From RGIG9041 sp045612565 (GTDB lineage Bacteria; Bacillota; Clostridia; Oscillospirales; QAKW01): 5,952 nt of DNA. The DNA is taken from contig JAZKZG010000061.1 of the NCBI GenBank assembly GCA_045612565.1, positions 1 through 5,952 of the forward strand. Direction: 5' to 3'. Numbering within the stretch: position 1 is the stretch's first letter; each line of letters starts with the position of its first letter. The notes beneath the pieces were generated by a model, which saw nothing but the letters and a program-made list of their open reading frames with translations, searched no databases and was not told where the DNA came from. This document shows positions 1-5,952 of the stretch, piece after piece. Both the position numbers and the translations under genes were made by a program.

Positions 1-519
1 TATCATATACGTGATCGGGTACTGTGCGAACTGCATCACATACGTTACAGGTTGTATCACAAGCGTTATCATATACATGATCAGGCACTGTGCGAACTGC
101 ATCACATACGTTACAGGTTGTATCACAAGCATTATCATATACGTGATCGGGTACTGTACGAACTAATTCGCATATGTTACAGGTTGTATCACAAGCATTA
201 TCATATACGTGATCGGGTACTGTACGAACTAATTCGCATATGTTACAGGTTGTATCGCAAGCGTTATCATATACATGATCAGGTACTGTGCGAACTGCAT
301 CACATATATTACAATTTGTATCGCAATCGTTATCATATTTGTGCTCAATTGCCCTTATGGCACCGCATACATTACAGGTTATATCACAATCGTTATCATA
401 TACATGATCAGGCACTGTGCGAACCGCATCACATACGTTACAGTTTGTATCGCAATCGTTATCATATATATGTTCAGTTGCTCTTAAATAACCACAGTCA
501 CAAGTTTCGTCACAATCGT
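1..519 (-). repeat. C-terminal-side tandem array of 22-residue Cys/His/Asp-rich repeats (eight units in window, continues beyond the left edge)
   Basis: Residues about 1811-1983. DNA units begin with 'tatcat' or a variant at 1, 67, 133, 199, 265, 331, 394 and 460; six are 66 bp, the unit at 331 is 63 bp and the unit at 460 is 60 bp. The protein unit is '(D/E)H.YDN.CDT.CN.C..VRTVP', with Cys spacing C-x3-C-x2-C and one His. The first unit in protein order ('EHIFANDCDETCDCGYLRAT') is the most diverged; the last ones are nearly identical. Such repeats occur widely in uncharacterised clostridial surface proteins. The Cys/His/Asp content suits a metal-binding or disulfide-stapled stalk, but neither is proven. 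As the array touches the edge, total copy number and the C-terminal anchor cannot be seen. Confidence 0.92.
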
Positions 520-3500
520 TAGCAAAAATATGTTCGTGGTATACCCAAGTTGCATTAAGCAAAGGCTGGTTGTACTGCTTAATTACAATAGAATCCGCCT
601 TCTCCTTTATGTCACCATAGTTGACAAACGAGAGCAAACCACAGCAATCAAATGCATATGCACCGATTTCAAGAACACTATAAGGAATTGTAACCTCCAT
701 AAGATTTACGCATCCATAAAATGCATAGTTATCGATTATTGTCACTGACTGCGGAATCACTATAGATGAAAGATTTCTACAGTATCTGAATGCCAATTTC
801 CCAATTGATGTCACACTGTCTGCAATTTCAACGCTTTCAAGGTTTGTACATCCGTTAAAAGCATACGAGCTGATTGATGTTACACCTTCATTTATTATAA
901 CAGACTTGATTTTTTCAATTGATGAATACCAAGGACGTTCATCATTGTAATATTCGTGCATTGCGCCCGTGCCGGATATGATGAGTTTGTCATCAACAAG
1001 TTCCCAGATTACACTCTCTCCGCAACCTCTGTCAAAACCACAATCACAGGTTATATCATAATCATCATCATATTTATGCTCGTGATATATCCATGTTGCA
1101 GTCACTAAATAACCATTATCTGTACTGATTGAAATATTTTCACGATCGGCCTCACTGCCGCCGTAATTGACAGTTTTAAGATTATTACAAGTGCCAAATG
1201 CATGAGAACTAATAGATTTTACACTAAGTGGAATAGTAACTGATGCAAGACTTTTACAACCATCAAATGCGCCAAGACCTATCTGGGTCACACCATATGG
1301 AATTGTGATTGATGTTAAATTCTTGCATTCATAGAATGCATTCTCACCGATTGATGTTACGCCGTCGTTTATAACTATCTCTTTGATACTGTCTGCAGAC
1401 GAATACCAAGGAGTAGTATTCGGCCAATAACCATAGTTGTTCATCGCACCCATACCGGATATGATGAGTTTGTCATCAACAAGTTCCCAGATTACATTCT
1501 CTCCACAACCTCTGTCATAACCACAATCGCAGGTTGTATCATAATCATAATCAAACTTATGCTCATGGCATATCCACGTTGCATTTAACAAATAATCATT
1601 ATAACTATCAATCGAAATATCATTACGTTGTGGCTCTGTTCCGCCATAGTTTATTGTTTCCAGTGCACTGCAGCCAAAAAATGCCTCCTCACCGATTGAT
1701 GTCACGCTATCGGGAATTGTAATTGATGCAAGGTTTGTGCAATTATAGAATATACGGTTACCAAGCGATGTTACACCATCCGGAATTGTGATTGATGTAA
1801 GGGTTTTACAACCATAAAATGCATATATACCGATTGATGTCACGCTATCGGGAATTGTGATTGATGGAAGACTCTTGCAGTTAGAAAATGCAGAGTCACC
1901 GATTGATCTCACACCGTCGGGAATTGTAACTGATGTTAAACTTTCGCAACCGTGAAATACTGAGTCTTCAATTGATTTCACACCATCCGGAATTGTGATT
2001 GATGTAAGGTCTAAGCATACGTCGAATGCCCCCTCACCGATTGATCTCACACCATCAGGGATTGTGGTTGATGTAAGGCTGTAGCAACCGTGAAATACAT
2101 CATCTTCAATCGATGTCACACCATCAGGGATTGTGATTGATGTTAGGCTTGTGCAAAACCGAAATGCCTCCTCACCGATCGATGTCACACTATCAGGGAT
2201 TGTGATCGAAGTTAGGCTTGTGCAATAATTAAATGCTTTTGCACCAATTGATGTCACACCGTCATTTATAATAACTGAAATAATTTTAGTTCTGTATGAT
2301 TCCCACGGCCTATTACTATAATATTCAAACATTTCACCTGTGCCGGTGATAGTAAGCGTTCCTGTTATAAAATCAAGTGTCCATACAAGGTCTCGACCGC
2401 AAGTACCGCTATCACTGTCGGGTATTTTTACGCCTTCTGCGTTTAACGTTTCGCGAGTTCCACAATCCGAGCAGGTGTGTGTTTTTGTACCGTTGAAATC
2501 AGCAGTCACGTTATTGTTATATACCCACTCGCCCCAATTATGAACATTTTGGTTAATAGGATAGAGAGTTGCGTTTTCTCTTGTGAATTCAGTACCGCAC
2601 CATTTACATACGCCGGTTTCGGTACCAATTTTTATGCAAGTTGCATCATTGTTTGAAACATAAGTTTTAACAAAACAGTCAACAATCGAGTCGGGCTTTT
2701 CAATAACGTTTGTTTCAATACAACCTTTGTTAGAACATGTTACTACCTGTGTGCCGTTTTGCTGACATGTTGCGTCATTGTTATAAGTACCCGAAAGTGC
2801 CCATTTATGTTCTGTGCAATCAGCACCACCCATCATTCTAACTGTATATATATATTTATATGTTTCGTTCTCATAGGTATGGTTTACTACATAATAATAC
2901 GTTTTGGTAGCATCTATACCAATCTTATTAATATTAATTGTAGTAGGATCAAGTTTTTTTGTGCCTGTTTTATTTGCTGCCCAATAACCTTTTGATTCAC
3001 CGTCGGCAAATACAAATTCAAGTTCAGCAAGTGTACCGCCATAGAGTCGGGCGGTTACTTCAAAGCCATCAACAACAACGTATCTGATATTTTCTGTTGT
3101 CGGTTTAACATCAATTGCTAAAACTTCTTCACTGGATACTGTTTTTGCATAGTTGAGATAATACTTTTCGTTGCCGATTGACGAAGAATAAATGCCTGTA
3201 AGACCTGTTGAAAGATGTGCTTCGTCATCATCTGATATAAAAGCATTTGTCATCTTGGGATTATTGTCTTCAAGACCGATATCAAATTCCGCGTCAGTTT
3301 TATCAAAACCTACAAACCAGTTGTTGTCGATATTGCAGTTGTCAAGGATTAAAAGATCATTTTCTTCATAATGATTTTTGATATCCTTGTTTTTCTCGAT
3401 AAATGCCTTTTTCTTGGCATTTGTACCTGTCTGGAAAGCCTTGTTACCTTTTACTTCAAGTGATGAGACCATTGTTGAAGCCAAAGTAATATATGCTTTG

Positions 3501-5952
3501 ACAGATGCAGCAGAAGGTACAGCATTGCACAAGATATTGTCATTGATAACAACATCGTATTTATCGCCTTCTACAAGTCTGTTCTTTTCACTGTTTCCTA
3601 TCGGGCCCTCAATATAGATAGGTGTGAGGTCGCTGTTTGTATTGCCGTTTCTGATATTTGAATTTATAAGTGTAAAGGAGCCGTTCTTAACCGCCGCACC
3701 GGTTTTGAAATAACCTATTGTGTTTTCTACAGTTTCACCAAGTGAGCCAAAGTCCATATAAAGACCGTCAATGGTAAGATGTGCAGGAACATAGTCGTTG
3801 AACAAACGAACGGCGTTTCGCATATCTTTTACATAAAGATTTTTTACAGTAAATGAATCTGAGTAACTTTCGTTGAAGTTTTCATACTCGATTGTCATAT
3901 AATGATTTTCAATAAATTCAATTTGCTCATTTTTTGAGTTGATTGAACGTTTATTAATTAGGTTAATTACACAATCAGTTGTGGGAGCACCGATTTCACT
4001 GTCAACAATACTTGCATCTCTTTCGTCTTCAACCTTATTTTTTCTGATATGTTCAACAACAGTGTTGTTAAAGGTGATATCAAGATTGCCATATACGTCA
4101 CCGTCATTACCCATTGTTCTGAGTGTATCGTTAATCTGACCGCGAACAGTCATACCCTCGAGGTAAATTTCACCCTCAAGACCATCGGCGAAATAGATTG
4201 TGTCAAACGATGTGTCTGCATACAGATCCCATCTGCTGTCATATACCCAATCGTCACCGAGTTCGCTTGTAGATTGTGATTTGTCAACAGGATTAATACC
4301 TGCGTTGGTACCATAGTATTTTGCAGGGTAATCAAAGGTATATTTGCCGTATTCGCCCGAAGGGAGAAGGATATTTGGCATTTCAACGCCTGTCATTTGT
4401 GTTTTGAGCATTGACATTGTGTCGAATACGAGTAAATTATCTACCTTAAATCTATAATAGGTTTCTCCAAGGAAGCCGTAACCGTAGTAGTTACCGTCAT
4501 CTTCGAGTTTACTCTCGATAACATACACTGCTGTATCCTCGCACACAAACTTTTTACCTGCAAAATCAAAACCGTTTTGCATAAATGAATCGTTGAAATC
4601 AACAGGAGTTGTGGAAATAATTTTCACCTGATAAACAGTTGCATATTCTGGTTGCTCTTCATAATAAGCACGGAGATAGAATGTTGCTGTCTTGTTCTCA
4701 GCAATTTTTGCTGTGTCAACTGTCTCGACTTTCTCAGAAAAGTCAGATGTGCTTGAAAGTTCATACAAAACAGTGCCTGTTGCTGCCGAATCGGGATTTG
4801 TTTTAAATACAGGTGTAACAACGCCCTTTTCACCAAGACATTTGATTGAGATTAAGTCTGCACCGATTTCAACCTCGGTATCGGGACCAAAATCAACACC
4901 TGTAATCTTGATTTTGCTTGAAAATTTCATATTATAATCATATATATATGAACCCGAGCAATTTGATGTATAACCTTCGGTTGTAGTAAGAGCTTCACCA
5001 AATTCCGCCTTATAATCTTCAACAGTGTCTTTTAAAGTGCTTACTGTGAAGTTATCTTCAATAAACATCGGAGCATTGGGGAATTTTACATTATCAATCA
5101 CACTCTTAACACCAAGAAGCTTGTTGCCTGTGATTTTGTATGTATTCTCGTTAACAACACCCTGATTAGATGCATCCGTACCATTTGAGAAAAACAGAGG
5201 CATAGCAGCTGTTGCATTTTCTTTGGTTGCAACAACAAAGTTGTTTGTTACATCAACTTTTGAAAAGGCACCGTCAACAAAATAAATAAAACCGCCTACC
5301 TGGTTTGTATTGTATAATGTGTTGTTGTCATAATAGAGCTCACGTGTTGTGGCATCACCATTAGTTCTTTGTGATAATTGCCAGTAAGGCGTATTACCTG
5401 AACCGCTACGGCGCATATTTGAGTTTTTGAAGGTAATTGATGAGTTTGCAAAATAACCTTTCAGGTGATCGTTAGCCTTTTTAAAGCCCAGGTTTGTATC
5501 TGAAAAGTCGATGTACAGACCGTCAAATACCATATGCGGAAGATGACGTATGTTATCACCAAAAAAACGTGATGCACCAGTTGATGTACCGCCGATTGTT
5601 TTAAGCCAGAAGTTCTGGAATGTTAAAATATCGGTACAGTTAACGTCTTTGTTATTGTAACCTTTAAGAATATTCGAGTTTGTTTCAACGCCATCCATCT
5701 TACAGTTTTTGATAAGATACTCGATATGAGCAGCGCCTGTTGTACGCTCTTTACCAAGTTCTATGTATTTTGTAATGGTAAAACCATGGATGCCCACCCA
5801 ATCCGAAGGTGAACCTTTAACAATGATTGAACCGATCTTTGTTTCGTTTGCGGTATAGGCTGTGTTCTCAGTCCAGTCTTCACCGTTCGACTTGACACCA
5901 ACTTTATTCATATCACCCATTTCGTTCATAGGTAATGTGTTCCAGTTAGTGC
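1..5952 (-). CDS. Giant BspA-like leucine-rich-repeat surface protein with beta-helix domains (partial, both ends missing)
   Basis: A single minus-strand frame is open through the whole window: 1983 complete codons with no in-frame TAA, TAG or TGA, and no start or stop at either edge. The translation contains, in order, two beta-helix-like blocks, beta-sandwich-like segments, a Cys-pair linker, three BspA-type LRR modules (LRR_5-like units with the core 'SITIPDSVTSIG..AF..C.SLT') and a Cys/His tandem-repeat tail. Proteins of this build are known as secreted or wall-exposed proteins of host-associated anaerobes; BspA-family LRRs are linked to adhesion to host proteins. For this protein, location and adhesion are inferred, because the signal peptide and any anchor (sortase, S-layer homology, dockerin) would lie outside the window. 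Trp is always TGG and the standard code fits throughout. No frameshift or internal stop was found. The full protein must exceed 2000 residues. I do not recognise a named gene. Confidence 0.94.
520..1027 (-). repeat. LRR module C: cap, four LRRs and tail leading into the repeat array
   Basis: Residues 1642-1810. The cap (902-1027) reads 'CGESVIWELVDDKLIISG' then 'TGAMHEYY'. Four 23-residue LRRs (626-901) follow: 'VIINEGVTSISSYAF', 'VEIADSVTSIGKLAF', 'IVIPQSVTIIDNYAF' and 'VTIPYSVLEIGAYAF'. The array closes with 'FVNYGDIKEKADSI', where the usual NYGG is NYGD, and with 'LLNATWVYHEHIF'. These LRRs are more diverged from one another than those of module A. The closing 'HEH' runs without a break into the tail repeats. 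Confidence 0.88.
972..1084 (-). repeat. Segmental DNA repeat, copy in module C (partner at 1455-1567)
   Basis: The stretch aligns without gaps to 1455-1567 at an offset of 483 bp. Counting by hand, about 104 of 113 bases match, with a perfect 42-base run at 972-1013. It encodes the cap core 'VIWELVDDKLIISG' together with the preceding 'CDCG..RGCGE' linker. This is much closer than the surrounding LRR DNA, which suggests recent duplication or gene conversion of the cap. Confidence 0.9.
1028..1510 (-). repeat. LRR module B: cap, three LRRs and Cys/His tail
   Basis: Residues 1481-1641 form one complete module. The cap (1376-1510) reads 'CGENVIWELVDDKLIISG' then 'GAMNNYGYW'. Three 23-residue LRRs (1169-1375) follow: 'IVINDGVTSIGENAF', 'ITIPYGVTQIGLGAF' and 'VTIPLSVKSISSHAF'. 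The tail has 'VNYGGSEADRENISI', 'VTATWIYHEHKY' and 'YDITCDCGFDRG'. Its start is 483 bp (161 residues) from the same point of module C, and their cap DNA is nearly identical, so B and C are the most recently separated modules. It is much shorter than module A, showing that LRR number varies between modules while caps stay constant. Confidence 0.88.
1455..1567 (-). repeat. Segmental DNA repeat, copy in module B (partner at 972-1084)
   Basis: This is the partner of the repeat at 972-1084, with the perfect 42-base run at 1455-1496. The mismatches lie in the remaining part, which encodes the linker: 'YDYDTTCDCGYDRG' here against 'YDDDYDITCDCGFDRG' in the other copy. Module A has the linker but not this version of the cap. 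Confidence 0.9.
1511..1654 (-). other. Module A tail: 'NYGG...ATW..HEH...CDCG' C-terminal cap and linker
   Basis: Residues 1433-1480 follow the last LRR with 'INYGGTEPQRNDISI', 'LLNATWICHEHKF' and 'YDTTCDCGYDRG'. The NYGG-to-ATW stretch is the usual closing cap of BspA-like solenoids. The 'HEHKFDYDYDTTCDCG' stretch is a single diverged copy of the Cys/His repeat that forms the C-terminal array of this protein. It joins module A to the cap of module B. Confidence 0.7.
1655..2275 (-). repeat. LRR array A: nine 23-residue BspA-type leucine-rich repeats
   Basis: Residues 1226-1432 are nine consecutive 23-residue LRRs. The first starts 'VIINDGVTSIGAKAF' and the other eight carry the 'I/T-T-I-P-D-x-V' core, followed by 'SIG..AF..C.SLTS'. 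At DNA level the motif 'gg(a/g)attgt' recurs at 1713, 1782, 1851, 1920, 1989, 2058, 2127 and 2196, exactly 69 bp apart with no indel. Each unit has a conserved Cys before 'xxLTS', expected to lie inside the solenoid. Two units carry 'IEDDVFHGC' or 'IEDSVFHGC' and alternate with 'RSIG..AF' units, giving a 138-bp higher-order repeat. The solenoid surface is the likely ligand-binding face. Array A is the longest of the three. Confidence 0.93.
2276..2401 (-). other. Module A cap: beta-rich N-terminal cap of the first LRR array
   Basis: Residues 1184-1225 begin at 'CGRDLVWTLDF', continue through 'GTLTITGTGEMFEYY' and 'RPWESYRTKI' and lead into the first LRR strand. The form 'CG..L.W.LD..G.L.I.GTG.M...PW......I..V.I..GV..IG..AF' is the standard entry to BspA-like LRR modules in clostridial surface proteins. 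The cap is repeated in modules B and C as 'VIWELVDDKLIISG.GAM', where it is better conserved between the two, making A the outlier. Confidence 0.75.
2402..2821 (-). repeat. Cys-pair linker: three degenerate 'NNDATC...GT....C..C' repeats
   Basis: Residues 1043-1183 hold three related units. Unit 1 (near 2720-2780) has 'NNDATC', then 'GTQVVTC' and a second Cys four residues on. Unit 2 (near 2597-2650) has 'NNDATC', 'GTETGVC' and 'KWCGTE'. Unit 3 (near 2462-2520) has 'NNNVTADFNGTKTHTC' and 'SDCGT', so its first Cys is replaced. This 'DATC..xGT...C..CG..' pattern is a common spacer in large clostridial surface proteins and resembles a small zinc-ribbon-like or disulfide knuckle. The 'EHKW' and 'HNWGEW' stretches between units fit the same family. 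The segment separates the beta-helix half from the LRR half. Metal binding is inferred, not shown. Confidence 0.65.
2822..3298 (-). other. Beta-rich segment linking beta-helix copy 2 to the Cys-pair linker
   Basis: Residues 885-1043 start with acidic, loop-like sequence ('LEDNNPK', 'ISDDDEAHL'), pass through 'IGNEKYYLNYAKTVSSEEV', and then run through strand-like stretches ('NIRYVVVDGFEVTARL', 'LAELEFVFADGES') to 'KTYYYVVNHTYENETYKYIY' and 'TVRMMGG'. It occupies the same place after copy 2 as the beta-sandwich-like segment does after copy 1 and also ends in a Tyr-rich 'Y.Y.V' strand, so the two may be related. That relation is weak by eye. No catalytic or binding motif was recognised. Confidence 0.3.
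3299..4376 (-). other. Protein domain: right-handed beta-helix-like block, copy 2
   Basis: Residues 525-884 open with 'NILLPSGEYGKYTF' and 'YYGTNAGINP', the usual first rungs of a beta-helix ('I.L..G.Y' then 'I.G.N.G..'). Later rungs include 'EIYLEGMTVRG', 'NLDITFNNTVVEHI', 'FTVKNLYVKDM', 'LTIDGLYMDFG', 'SFTLINSNIRNGN', 'DVVINDNILCN', 'SLEVKGNKAF' and 'LLILDNCNIDNNWF'. The order of rungs matches copy 1 (DGLY-DF, then GYF, then NSN, then N-turn strands), supporting an old internal duplication. Copy 2 carries extra polar sequence around 'RKNKVEDERDASIVDSE', probably a surface loop. No active-site motif was recognised, so a structural or ligand-binding role is inferred. Confidence 0.6.
4377..4613 (-). 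other. Unassigned inter-domain stretch between the two beta-helix blocks
   Basis: Residues 446-524 carry 'NGFDFAGKKFVCEDTAVYVIE', an acidic turn and then a run rich in Tyr and Gly ('DDGNYYGYGFLGETYYRFKV'), followed by 'NLLVFDTMSMLKTQMTGVEM'. It is coding and continuous with its neighbours. I recognise no domain. The last part directly precedes the first rung of the second beta-helix and may be its N-terminal cap; the equivalent part of copy 1 lies outside the window. Confidence 0.4.
4614..4928 (-). other. Protein domain: beta-sandwich-like segment (Ig/cadherin-like), tentative
   Basis: Residues 341-445 begin at 'MKFSSKIKITGVDFG' and end at 'ATVYQVKII'. Between these are alternating strands and acidic turns, a 'GTVLYELSS' stretch and 'TATFYLRAYY'. 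A closing 'Y.V.I' strand of this kind is common at the end of cadherin-like or Ig-like beta-sandwich spacers in bacterial surface proteins. The segment sits directly after the first beta-helix and probably acts as a spacer or cap. The fold call rests on length and strand pattern, not on a diagnostic motif. Confidence 0.35.
4929..5952 (-). other. Protein domain: right-handed beta-helix-like block, copy 1 (N-terminally cut)
   Basis: Residues 1-340 consist of short alternating hydrophobic strands and Asn/Gly/Asp turns, such as 'HGFTITKYIEL', 'EYLIKNCKMDGV', 'VFDGLYIDF', 'SSITFKNSNM' and 'VDVTNNFVV'. This is the rhythm of parallel beta-helix (pectate-lyase-fold or polymorphic-outer-membrane-like) proteins, where each rung contributes an 'I.N..I' strand with an Asn turn. 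The DGLYIDF and GYF...FKNSN motifs recur in copy 2, 585-587 residues later, so the two blocks are homologous. By alignment with copy 2, the start of this block (the 'P.G.Y' first rung) lies outside the window, to the right. I see no convincing Asp/Lys/Arg catalytic cluster, so a structural or glycan-contacting role is likelier than an enzyme. The fold is inferred from pattern only. Confidence 0.6.

Noticed and set aside
1..519. Regular direct repeats resembling a CRISPR array.
   Set aside because: The 66-bp units are contiguous, with no unique spacers, lie in frame inside a long coding region and vary mainly at codon level.
52..522. A 156-codon plus-strand open frame with a repetitive Tyr/His/Arg-rich product.
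   Set aside because: It is the antisense shadow of the 66-bp tail repeat. A repeat whose length is a multiple of three stays open in any frame that lacks a stop in one unit. The minus-strand frame gives the known Cys/His repeat and continues through the whole window.
2759..2995. A plus-strand frame with hydrophobic, membrane-like sequence.
   Set aside because: It overlaps the minus-strand coding frame in the Cys-pair linker. Hydrophobic codons arise from the antisense of Asn/Asp/Lys/Tyr-rich sequence; there is no ribosome-binding site or homology to support it.
4150..4386. A minus-strand frame of 78 codons in a different register from the main one.
   Set aside because: It lies inside beta-helix copy 2, where the main frame gives clear rung motifs ('NILLPSGEYG', 'EIYLEGMTVRG'). 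The alternative frame shows no family pattern.
3299..5952. Possible pectate lyase or other polysaccharide-cleaving activity in the beta-helix blocks.
   Set aside because: The strand pattern suggests the fold, but I could not find a paired Asp/Arg/Lys catalytic signature, so no enzyme function is claimed.
1..5952. A multi-gene system, mobile element, promoter or terminator in the window.
   Set aside because: The single coding frame covers every base, leaving no intergenic DNA. No transposase, integrase or inverted-repeat termini were seen.

Overview
The window lies entirely inside one very large protein-coding gene on the minus strand. The minus-strand frame whose codons occupy plus-strand triplets 2-4, 5-7 ... 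5948-5950 has no stop across all 1983 complete codons (checked by hand, line by line), and every recognisable domain falls in that single frame. Neither the start codon nor the stop codon is present. There is therefore no intergenic space, promoter, terminator or RNA gene to report. The short open frames on the plus strand and in other frames are shadows of this gene.

The encoded protein looks like an extracellular, modular, repeat-built surface protein of the BspA-like leucine-rich-repeat type. From N to C (high to low coordinates; residue numbers count from the first complete codon at 5950): (1) a right-handed beta-helix-like segment, residues 1-340, cut by the window edge; (2) a beta-sandwich-like segment, about 341-445; (3) an unassigned stretch, about 446-524; (4) a second, diverged beta-helix-like segment, about 525-884; (5) a second beta-rich segment, about 885-1043; (6) a linker with three Cys-pair motifs, about 1044-1182; (7) three successive LRR modules A, B and C, each made of a beta-rich cap, an array of 23-residue LRRs (9, 3 and 4 units) and a Trp/His/Cys tail; and (8) a tandem array of about 22-residue Cys/His/Asp-rich repeats that runs off the left edge.

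The most likely host is an anaerobic gut-type Clostridia (Bacillota) bacterium. That is inferred from the modest GC content, the 'GTCG...W.L...G.L.I.GTG.M' cap and the 'DHVYDNxCDxxCNxC' repeats, which I associate with large surface proteins of that group. Nothing in the window fixes the genus. BspA-like LRRs also occur in Bacteroidetes, spirochaetes and some parasitic protists, but this combination of repeats favours Clostridia.

The layout suggests a rod-like exposed protein that evolves by internal duplication at several scales: a 66-bp tail repeat, a 69-bp LRR with a 138-bp two-unit repeat, a 483-bp module and a roughly 1.76-kb beta-helix block. All these periods are multiples of three, so copy-number changes would keep the frame. 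I see no evidence of an enzyme active site and no sign of a multi-gene system.
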